Positions 25,871 to 33,633 of a stretch of DNA of 64,000 bases are shown in pieces. Origin of the DNA: JAHBNG01 sp039028975 (GTDB lineage Bacteria > Chloroflexota > Anaerolineae > Caldilineales > Caldilineaceae); assembly GCA_039028975.1 (NCBI GenBank), contig JBCCHB010000073.1, positions 16,264 to 80,263 on the forward strand, read 5' to 3'. Below the pieces are notes generated by a model. That model had not been told where the DNA came from. It saw only the letters and a program-made list of their open reading frames with translations, and made no database searches. Positions within the stretch are counted from its first letter, which is position 1. Each line of letters begins with the position of its first letter. The position numbers and the translations under genes are program-made.

Positions 25871-26932
25871 GTGAATGAATTGGCCCACCAACAACCTTCT
25901 CCCCAATCCTATCCTACCCTAACAATTGACCGGCGCTGGTTGGTCGGACTGCTCGCATTTGGCCTTATCAGCGTAGTCGCACTACTCTTTTTGGGTGGAG
26001 GCATGGCTCCGGTTGTGGCGATTCGGCAAGCTGAGTGGCCCTTTTTGTTGGTGGCCTTGGGGATCCACTACAGTGGTTTTGGCGTGCGGGGGCTACGTTG
26101 GCAAACACTTCTAGGAGGGATGGGGCATAGGCTGCCTTATGGTTACTGCACATCCTTGCTGATTGTAGGTTGGTTTGTCAGCGCCGTTATTCCAGCTCGT
26201 GCTGGTGATCTATTGCGCATTGGGCTTTTGCATAGGCCCTTGCGGCAGGATCCAACGATTCCATCTATCCCTATGAGTAGTGGCGTCAGCTCTATCGTGC
26301 TAGAAAGGCTACTCGATATGGCGGCCATTCTCTTATTGGGAGCAAGCTTCGGCCTAGTTGTTGTACAAGCGCAACTCCCAGAGTGGATCTTGCTCCTTTA
26401 TGGTACTGGGCTGGGGCTGATGGTTGTCGTTGGCTTGGCACTGTTCACGTTGCCTCATCTATGGGAAGGCGTTCGGCATATATTGCACAAAATACCCTGG
26501 CAGCATTCGCTATGGCAAAAGATCGGCACCTTTGGCGCAGAGAGCATCCAACAGGTAAGGCAGTTGTTTCGCAAGCCGAGAGTAGGCTTATGGGTCCTTT
26601 TGCTCAGCCTCTATATATGGCTTTGCGATGCTCTCTTGCTTTGGCTTGTAATGGCCAGCCTGGGTGAATGGAATCCCTTTGGCTCTGCAGCCTTTATTGC
26701 GTTGACGGTCGACGGGTTGGCAGCAATACCCCTCACTCCAGGAGGCGTCGGTCAGATTGAAGCAGCTTATGCAGGACTGTTGGCGTTCTTTGAGCTACCC
26801 GTTATTAAACTTTCTGCTATTATCCTACTAACCAGGACCATTAGCTATTGGAGTTTTTTACTCTTTAGCGGGTTGGTTGCTTTCGCGTTTGGGGCAGGAA
26901 CATTGTTAAAGCAACCGCCAAAACCAACATAA
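25871..26932 (+). CDS. Lysylphosphatidylglycerol-synthase-like (YbhN/AglD-type) membrane protein
   Basis: A 353-residue polytopic membrane protein of the UPF0104/LPG synthase transmembrane family. It has about eight helices; the family marks are R-x-x-RW near GVRGLRWQTLL, GWFVSAVIPARAGDLLRIGLL, and the C-terminal LTPGGVGQIEAAYAGLL. Members are thought to act as lipid-linked sugar flippases or transferases. The start is GTG, 25 bases after the acetyltransferase. Two membrane glycosyltransferases follow, which fits a cell-envelope glycan function. Confidence 0.88.
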   Translation: MNELAHQQPSPQSYPTLTIDRRWLVGLLAFGLISVVALLFLGGGMAPVVAIRQAEWPFLLVALGIHYSGFGVRGLRWQTLLGGMGHRLPYGYCTSLLIVGWFVSAVIPARAGDLLRIGLLHRPLRQDPTIPSIPMSSGVSSIVLERLLDMAAILLLGASFGLVVVQAQLPEWILLLYGTGLGLMVVVGLALFTLPHLWEGVRHILHKIPWQHSLWQKIGTFGAESIQQVRQLFRKPRVGLWVLLLSLYIWLCDALLLWLVMASLGEWNPFGSAAFIALTVDGLAAIPLTPGGVGQIEAAYAGLLAFFELPVIKLSAIILLTRTISYWSFLLFSGLVAFAFGAGTLLKQPPKPT

Positions 26933-26961
26933 CGAATTCCAAATCAATAAAGCCATAACCC

Positions 26962-29256
26962 ATGATCAACAACCTCCGTGCCGCCTGGCAACGTCACAAT
27001 CTATTTTGGATGCTCTTTCTACTCTTTGTTGTCTTCCGCGTTCTGGCCATTCTCCTCTTTCGACCCGGAGGCTTTATCTCTGATGCCTCAGACTACGATT
27101 TTTATATGACCTGGGGCCAGTTAACGCCTATGGGCTACCGTGCCTATGAAAATCTGTGGACGGCTTATCCCCCCCTCTTCCCCCTTATCATGCTGCCTAT
27201 ATTCGAGTGGAGCAGCCGCATCCCACCATGGATCGAGCCGCGGTTCTTTTTCCACACCCTCTTCGGCCTCACCCTCCTTCTCTTTGAGGCCGCCAACCTA
27301 ATTCTAATCTACCGCCTAGCCCACGGGTTAGTAAACGGTGAACAGTTGCCAGTAGTCAGTAGTCAGCCATCAGCAACCGACCACCGACTACCGACCACCG
27401 ACTACCGACCACCGACTACCGACCACCAACTACCGACCACCAACTACCAGCCGCCAGCCCCTACTCTCCATGCCCCTCTCCTCTCAGCCCTACTCTACGC
27501 CCTCCTCTTCACGCCCCTCTACACCATGCTCGGTTGGTTTGAACCCATGCCTCTCTTCTTTATGCTAATTGGGTTAGAACTGCTGTTAAGTCAAAGCAGG
27601 ATGGGTTGGTTAGGAAGCGCCGTCGCTGCTGCATTAGGATTTTTGACCAAGTTGACGCCCATTTTGCTGCTCCCGATTGCCGTCCGCTGGTTGGGCAGTC
27701 GCCTGAGTTGGCAAGCCGCCCGATATGAGTGGTTTGATCGGCAAGCTTCGGGCAATCTGCTGCGTCCGGTTATCTATGTGCTGATTTTTGTAGGAGGAGT
27801 TGTTGCCATCGGCTATCCCGTCGTCCGCCAGAACCCGGCATTGGCCCTCAGTAGCTTCCAAGTGCAAGGACTCCGTCCGCCGTGGCAGAGTATTTGGGCA
27901 CTCATTGATGGCTTTTATGGCTATGGCTTGGTCCCCATCGACATGCGAAACCTGGTCAGCTTAGAGACATTGACTTGGGAGAGCCGCATTCCATGGAGGC
28001 TTGTTTCATTGGCATTTGTTGGCATCTACCTCTGGCTCTATACTCGACCCTACGATTGGGAACGGCCTCGCACACCTGTTGCCTTTGCCGGGATTAGCGT
28101 CATTCTACTCTTTCTCTATAGCAAGGGTTGGAGTCCCCAGTTTTTGGTTTGGGTATTGGCCTTTGTGGTTCTGCTTTTGCCTACTTGGCGAGGCATGGCT
28201 GTTGTATCAGTTTTGGCATTGACCAATGTGATTGAATCCCACGTCTTTTTGGTGCTGCTGCCTGATGAACGCTGGATTCTCTGGTACACGGTTGCCGTGC
28301 GCACGTTGCTGCTCGTGCTGCTAATTGCCGAATTTCTGGGGCAGATCTGGCCTCACCCCGAAAGAGCTAGACAGATCCGTCTCACAAATAGTTGGCTCTC
28401 CTGGTCAGCCATTGGTGTAGGGCTGCTGGCTATTCCTGTGGCCATGCCCGCGGCAGCCGAAGCTTATGAGGAACGACGCTGGCGTGAGCATCCTTGCCAG
28501 GAAGCCATTTCCTTTCTTCGTGAACAGGCTGGCTGGCCCGATAGTCGCGTTGTAACCGAGCAGGTGGGCATCTGGCAAGATTTCTATCCTTGGCTAGCAA
28601 AGAACCACGCAATCGACATCGTCGATGTCTATTCTCCACTAGATGAATCCCCTGAAGTGGTTGCCTTGGCCCGCCTCAATGCATTAGCTGATGAAGGTCC
28701 TTTCTGGTGGGTCCATCGCCCGGGGGAGGTCATGACCTCCGGAAGGCAAATGAGTAGCGCATCTTCCTTTTTCGCCCAACCAAATGTGCATATACCTGAA
28801 CGCTATATGTTTGGGGAGTGTACGTTAACCCAAGTGATTCTTGAGGGTGAAGGCGAGGAGCGGAAAAGGGTTCAAGCGGTCGGCGGCCCCATTGAGCTGG
28901 TTGATATGCAGATGAATGTCAGTCGCCCACACAATACGCTTTACCTGATCCTGTATTGGCAGGCTGAAGAAAAGGTTGGCGAGAGCTACACGGTCTTTAC
29001 CCAGCTATTCGATCAGGAGATGACGCTCATTGCCCAGCAAGATAACCTCCCCGTAGAGGGATTGGCCCCTACTGATACATGGGAACCAGGAAAATTGATT
29101 CGCGATCCCTATCGATTGTCGTTGCCAGACGATTTAGCTGCTGGCCGCTACACCCTGCTGGTTGGCATGTATCAAGGGGGGCAGCGGGCGGCAATTGAGC
29201 ATGGCGATGGAACCCGGAGTGATGCAATGCGTTTCGTTGTAGAGATGTCCGACTGA
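26962..29256 (+). CDS. GT-C-type membrane glycosyltransferase with soluble C-terminal domain
   Basis: A 764-residue membrane protein with about ten helices in the first 500 residues, of the polyprenyl-phosphate-sugar-dependent (GT39/GT87-like) type; an external SDASDYDFYMTW segment after the first helix carries the acidic residues expected for catalysis. The soluble C-terminal domain (about 630-764) has LYLILYWQAEEK and YTLLVGMY segments and closely resembles the tail of the next glycosyltransferase. A low-complexity loop at about residues 135-166 is encoded by a 14-bp minisatellite (27377-27460). The donor and acceptor are unknown. Confidence 0.82.
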   Translation: MINNLRAAWQRHNLFWMLFLLFVVFRVLAILLFRPGGFISDASDYDFYMTWGQLTPMGYRAYENLWTAYPPLFPLIMLPIFEWSSRIPPWIEPRFFFHTLFGLTLLLFEAANLILIYRLAHGLVNGEQLPVVSSQPSATDHRLPTTDYRPPTTDHQLPTTNYQPPAPTLHAPLLSALLYALLFTPLYTMLGWFEPMPLFFMLIGLELLLSQSRMGWLGSAVAAALGFLTKLTPILLLPIAVRWLGSRLSWQAARYEWFDRQASGNLLRPVIYVLIFVGGVVAIGYPVVRQNPALALSSFQVQGLRPPWQSIWALIDGFYGYGLVPIDMRNLVSLETLTWESRIPWRLVSLAFVGIYLWLYTRPYDWERPRTPVAFAGISVILLFLYSKGWSPQFLVWVLAFVVLLLPTWRGMAVVSVLALTNVIESHVFLVLLPDERWILWYTVAVRTLLLVLLIAEFLGQIWPHPERARQIRLTNSWLSWSAIGVGLLAIPVAMPAAAEAYEERRWREHPCQEAISFLREQAGWPDSRVVTEQVGIWQDFYPWLAKNHAIDIVDVYSPLDESPEVVALARLNALADEGPFWWVHRPGEVMTSGRQMSSASSFFAQPNVHIPERYMFGECTLTQVILEGEGEERKRVQAVGGPIELVDMQMNVSRPHNTLYLILYWQAEEKVGESYTVFTQLFDQEMTLIAQQDNLPVEGLAPTDTWEPGKLIRDPYRLSLPDDLAAGRYTLLVGMYQGGQRAAIEHGDGTRSDAMRFVVEMSD
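27377..27460. repeat. 14-bp minisatellite inside the glycosyltransferase gene
   Basis: Five tandem units of 14 bases (CCGACCACCGACTA or CCGACCACCAACTA) are followed by a diverged sixth. Because 14 is not a multiple of three, successive units are read in different phases, yet all phases lack stops. It encodes a Thr/Pro/Asp-rich loop between helices. Gain or loss of one unit would shift the frame. Confidence 0.85.
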
Positions 29257-29499
29257 ATGTTGTTGGATGCCCAAATACTCTATAGCACAGAGCAAAATTT
29301 ACAATCTATCCTCATTGCTCATGAGCCAAATGACCATTAGAATAGGTTAGCGATGCGGAACGAATTTGGTAGCCAGACTGAATTTGTGAATTGTTCATGA
29401 GGGTGTATGATGACATGGTTGTTAACAAATAGAGTCAGTTTTATGGCAAACGAATTATGCTTGCCCTATGGCTAACTGCTAACCTTTCTTTAACGATCT

Positions 29500-31938
29500 A
29501 TGCCAACCCTTGAAATAAGTACTCGCGATAGGAGCATCGCACTCCTCATATTTGGTTTTCTGCTCGCCTGCTATCTTGTGACCTATACGGGTACGATTCA
29601 GAGTAGCGATGGGTTAGCCATGTTTGCAACTGTCGAGAGTATGGTGCGGCGGGGTGAAATCGATGCCAATCAACTGTTGTGGATGGATCTTCAGCAGGGT
29701 AGCTACGGACCAGATGGTGAATTATATAGTCGTAAGGGACTGGGCATGCCATTGCTAGCATTGCCACTGGTTTGGGTAGCCAATCTCTGGTCATCAATTG
29801 GGTTGGTACAGGCCGCGTTGCTCCTTAACCCCCTTCTTACGGCTTGGACGGGTGGACTCATCTATCGTACAGGGCGACGATTGGGGTGGGTACCTGCTGC
29901 GGCCATGATGACGGCGTTAACCTTTGGCCTTGCGACGCTGGCTTGGCCATATACCCAGACGTTCTTCAGCGATCCTGTGGCTGCCTGGGGACTCTTTGGC
30001 GCTTTTTATGGTATGCTCAGCTATCGCCAAACTGGACGAAAACGATATCTCATGTTGGGTGGTCTGGCCTGGGGATTGGCCTATCTGAGCCGGGTCATTA
30101 ACCTAGTCACCCTACCAATCTACCTGATTCTTCTCGTCACCGTCATATTGAGGAGTGTCCACCGCACGCTCTTTCCCCATCCGTTGACCAATCTCTATTC
30201 GCTAGTCGTCTATAATTGGCGAGCCTTTACCAGCTTTCTACTTCCCGTTGGGATAGCGGGCCTGACTTCTCTCTGGTGGAATTGGGTGCGCTTCGGCAGC
30301 ATCTTTGATAGTGGTTACGTAGAGAGCGAGAGCTTTAGTGCCGACTGGCTCTTTGGCATTAGTGGTCTACTGATTGGACCAGCCAGAGGCGTGCTTTGGT
30401 ATGTGCCGGTACTCATATTGGCAATTCCAGGGATGCTTTGGTTCTGGCGAAACAAACGTTGGATTCTCTACATCTTCCTGGCGCTGGCTGGTGTCTATGT
30501 CTTGCTGTATGGGAAGTGGTATATGTGGCATGGCGGCTTTTCTTGGGGGCCGCGCTTTCTGGTCGGCGTCCTCCCTTTCCTTGCCTTACTGACGGGGCCG
30601 ATTTTTGAGTCATTATTGAGCCCTGCGGCTCATACGGCTAAAGCGCTCTACAGCAGAATTGCCGGATTCGCTGTCGGTGTGGTGGTGACCCTATCTATTG
30701 GGGTTCAGTGGCTGGGCATGTTGGCCCCATTTTCGCTGGTGCAGAATTGGCTTGCAGGGGCCGTGGAACCTCTTTTTGCGCCAGTAACCTTTACTCAGAT
30801 CGCTTATTCACCATTGCTCCTACAGTGGCAGTTTCTCTCGGCTCAAGCCGTTCCTTTTGCGTGGTGGTCGGTTGGTGATCGCCTAAGCATCGATTGGTTT
30901 GGGCTACTCATAGCGTCTGTCGGTGTTGTTGTTGGCCTCATTCTCATTCTGCGTCAGACAGTATTGCCGGTTAATGCCTCTCCCCAAGAGAAAGATGAAG
31001 ATTCTTCTGGTGCTCATCTTCCAAATGTCACCGGTGAACATACCAATTTTCCGGAACCTGGTGGCCCCCAATATTGGGTCTATAGCAGCGCACTCCTGAT
31101 CCTAATGCTGGCTCTCCTAACTCGTTATAACAGCACGTTGTCCCATCCTGTGATGGCGGCCGCCGCAGAGCAGATCGAATCTCATGCTGAAGCAGGTGAT
31201 GCCATCCTACACCTGGAGCCACTGCTCACTCAGCCCTTTGCCGATCGCTATCACGGTACACTGCCAACATATGGGTTGTTCAACCGGGACGAGCTAACTC
31301 AAAGCGACCAACGATGGCTAGAGCACCTGCGCCAAAGTTATACGCGCATCTGGATTATTGCACCGCCAGGACTTCCAGAGTCTTCCCAGTGGGAGAGAGT
31401 GCTGCGCCAGGATGAATTTCTGCTAGATCATGGTCTGATAGAGGGATTGGGTGATTTCCGAGTACCGCTTTATGGCCTAACAAAGCGCAATTCCTTGATC
31501 GATCATGGTAGTGGTGCTATCTTTGGCCCCAAAGATGAAGGGGAACCGACTTTAGAGAATGGCCTCATCCGGTTGAACGGGTATGCCACGATTCGAGAAA
31601 CGGAACCCGAGGGTGAGGTCCTACTGATTTTGCGTTGGGAAGGTCTTGTCCCTGTAGCGTACGATTACCATGTCTTTGTTCACATCTTGTCCCCAGATGG
31701 AGATCTCATTGCGCAGCGTGATGGTCAGCCTGTCCAGTGGATGCGACCCACGTCAACTTGGGAAGAGGGTGAGTTCATTATAGACCGTTATGGTCTGTTA
31801 TTGCCAGAGGGGGCGACGGCTGGCCTCTATGGGATTCGGATTGGTTTATATGATCCTGTTAGCGGGCAACGGTTACCTGTTAATACAGGCACGGTGGAGA
31901 GCGCCGTTGAGCTGGAACCTTTTGTCGTCAACCCATAA
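29500..31938 (+). CDS. Membrane glycosyltransferase-like protein (GT-C fold) with soluble C-terminal domain
   Basis: A 812-residue protein with about eleven helices in the first 560 residues. The external loop after helix 1 contains SSDGLAMFATVESMVRRGE, the acidic segment expected for phospholipid-carrier-dependent glycosyltransferases, and SRKGLGMPLLALPL precedes the next helix. The C-terminal domain (about 690-812) has VLLILRWEGL and STWEEGEFIIDRY segments shared with the neighbouring glycosyltransferase, so the two are fold relatives with a lineage-specific tail. It starts 243 bases after that gene. Role: probably cell-wall or exopolysaccharide glycosylation; substrate unknown. Confidence 0.8.
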   Translation: MPTLEISTRDRSIALLIFGFLLACYLVTYTGTIQSSDGLAMFATVESMVRRGEIDANQLLWMDLQQGSYGPDGELYSRKGLGMPLLALPLVWVANLWSSIGLVQAALLLNPLLTAWTGGLIYRTGRRLGWVPAAAMMTALTFGLATLAWPYTQTFFSDPVAAWGLFGAFYGMLSYRQTGRKRYLMLGGLAWGLAYLSRVINLVTLPIYLILLVTVILRSVHRTLFPHPLTNLYSLVVYNWRAFTSFLLPVGIAGLTSLWWNWVRFGSIFDSGYVESESFSADWLFGISGLLIGPARGVLWYVPVLILAIPGMLWFWRNKRWILYIFLALAGVYVLLYGKWYMWHGGFSWGPRFLVGVLPFLALLTGPIFESLLSPAAHTAKALYSRIAGFAVGVVVTLSIGVQWLGMLAPFSLVQNWLAGAVEPLFAPVTFTQIAYSPLLLQWQFLSAQAVPFAWWSVGDRLSIDWFGLLIASVGVVVGLILILRQTVLPVNASPQEKDEDSSGAHLPNVTGEHTNFPEPGGPQYWVYSSALLILMLALLTRYNSTLSHPVMAAAAEQIESHAEAGDAILHLEPLLTQPFADRYHGTLPTYGLFNRDELTQSDQRWLEHLRQSYTRIWIIAPPGLPESSQWERVLRQDEFLLDHGLIEGLGDFRVPLYGLTKRNSLIDHGSGAIFGPKDEGEPTLENGLIRLNGYATIRETEPEGEVLLILRWEGLVPVAYDYHVFVHILSPDGDLIAQRDGQPVQWMRPTSTWEEGEFIIDRYGLLLPEGATAGLYGIRIGLYDPVSGQRLPVNTGTVESAVELEPFVVNP

Positions 31939-31947
31939 TATCAATTT

Positions 31948-32853
31948 ATGAATAGAAAATCTATGCCCAAAAGCGACCAATCTGTTTTAGCTAAGCAACC
32001 CACATTACATTGTACGCTTGCCTATAGTGGTAAATCTATCAAGAGTGGTAAATCTATCAAGAAGTACCTTGCTCTAATCGGTTTTAGCCTGCTATGGCTT
32101 TGGGTTGGCGCATGTGGTCGAGCTGCACCATCAGACTCAAGCGAAGATCCAACGGCTACGGCAACATCGGTTTCGCTAGCTGTGATTGCAGATACCCCAA
32201 CGCGCCAATCGGCAGAAACCAGTGGGGCCGACAACGGGACAGACCAATCACCTGGGGTTGAGACAGTGGCGACAGCCAACGATGTCTCAACTGGTGACAA
32301 CCTGGCTAACCCCGCTGAACAGTCGGTTGAAATAGAATCAGTTCCTCAACCCGAGGGCTGTGGTGATGAAGATATTGCACTAGATTTGGCGGGATACCCC
32401 CAATACGTCATCTTGATTGAGCAACTGGGCTGCCCCCAAAGCATGGGGCTAACGGATCCTGTTGCCATCAACGAATTTGGCCCAGGTCCTGAATTTGATC
32501 GCTTTATGCTCTGGTTTAGTAGAAGTCAGCAGATATACGTTCTCTTTCCAGATCGAACCTGGCAGGTCTTTGATGACACGTGGGCTGAGGGGGACATTGA
32601 AATTCAATGCAATCCGCTAGACGGTGAAGCCACCTCTCCTCCCCTGCCTCGCCGAGGCTTTGGCAAGCTATGGTGTTCTGATGCAGCCATACAAGAGGTT
32701 ATGGGAACCATTGTGCGCGAAGAACGGCAGTGCCAACATGCCGTTACGCAGTCCTTTGAGAAGGGGCAAATGCTGGGCTGCTTTGAAGATGCAACAATTC
32801 GTTATATCCAGATCCGTTCGGATCAAACATGGGAAATGGTATATGTACAATGA
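31948..32853 (+). CDS. Secreted lipoprotein of unknown function
   Basis: A 301-residue protein. A hydrophobic stretch ends at the lipobox WVGAC with Cys56 as anchor, followed by a Ser/Thr/Ala-rich linker (about 60-130). The C-terminal region (about 130-301) is Cys-containing and not recognised. The signal peptide is preceded by an unusually long N-region that contains the duplicated hexapeptide SGKSIK, caused by an 18-base tandem duplication in the DNA; no better start codon is available between it and the helix. The stop overlaps the rsmD start by 4 bases. Confidence 0.72.
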   Translation: MNRKSMPKSDQSVLAKQPTLHCTLAYSGKSIKSGKSIKKYLALIGFSLLWLWVGACGRAAPSDSSEDPTATATSVSLAVIADTPTRQSAETSGADNGTDQSPGVETVATANDVSTGDNLANPAEQSVEIESVPQPEGCGDEDIALDLAGYPQYVILIEQLGCPQSMGLTDPVAINEFGPGPEFDRFMLWFSRSQQIYVLFPDRTWQVFDDTWAEGDIEIQCNPLDGEATSPPLPRRGFGKLWCSDAAIQEVMGTIVREERQCQHAVTQSFEKGQMLGCFEDATIRYIQIRSDQTWEMVYVQ

Positions 32854-33461
32854 GAGTCATTACAGGCAGTGCCAAAGGTCGAAGACTACAGATGGTGCCT
32901 GGTGATACAACCAGACCCATTACAGATCGAGCCAAAGAGGCTCTCTTTAGCATTTTGGATGATTGGGTTCTGGATGCTCGGGTTCTTGATCTGTTTGGTG
33001 GGACAGGTGGTGTGGGCATCGAAGCCTTAAGCCGTGGTGCCACCTACGCCCATTTTGTGGACATGAACGAAAAAGCTGTCCGCACAATTTTAACCAACCT
33101 CAAATATTGTCATCTGGCCAAACAAGCACACGTGCAGCGTAGCGATAGCTTTAAGTTCTTGGAAACATATCAGGGAGACTCCTTTGATCTCCTTTACGTT
33201 GCCCCACCCCAATACCAAGAGCTCTGGCGCAAGGCCATCCAGGCAATCGACAGTCGACCGGAACTTCTGTCGGCTCCGGCTATTGTGATTGCCCAGATTC
33301 ATCCCAGGGAAGATGGTCCTATAGAATTAACTCATCTTGTGGAGTATGATCGCCGGAAGTATGGCTCGGTGCTGCTAATCTTTTACACGAATGAAAAAGA
33401 GGGGCAAAATGATAGGGAGATTGGCAGACAGAGTGAGGGAATACAAAGCGAGGGAATATAA
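32850..33461 (+). CDS. rsmD: 16S rRNA (guanine-966 N2)-methyltransferase RsmD-like
   Basis: A 203-residue AdoMet-dependent methyltransferase. The start MRVITGSAKGRRL and PTTDRAKEALF-like TRPITDRAKEALFSIL are diagnostic of RsmD, as is the AdoMet loop VLDLFGGTGGVGIEALSRG (about residues 44-62). The usual catalytic tetrapeptide DPPY reads APPQ here (in YVAPPQYQELW), so the aspartate is replaced. The start at 32850 overlaps the lipoprotein stop by 4 bases. The last 20 codons come from a degenerate short tandem repeat (QSEGIQSEGI) and probably add nothing to the fold. Confidence 0.85.
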   Translation: MRVITGSAKGRRLQMVPGDTTRPITDRAKEALFSILDDWVLDARVLDLFGGTGGVGIEALSRGATYAHFVDMNEKAVRTILTNLKYCHLAKQAHVQRSDSFKFLETYQGDSFDLLYVAPPQYQELWRKAIQAIDSRPELLSAPAIVIAQIHPREDGPIELTHLVEYDRRKYGSVLLIFYTNEKEGQNDREIGRQSEGIQSEGI

Positions 33462-33633
33462 AATGAGGGGGCATAATAACCTGCCGTTCAAGTTTGTTGT
33501 GTGACGCAGATCCCCTGGCATAAACCCAATCTGTGACAATCAGACTGCAACTCCTGTCTGCATCTTTCCTAGCCACCTATAAGAGGATGCTAACTCCACG
33601 CGTTGCCATCTACTGACAATCGGTAAATGACAA

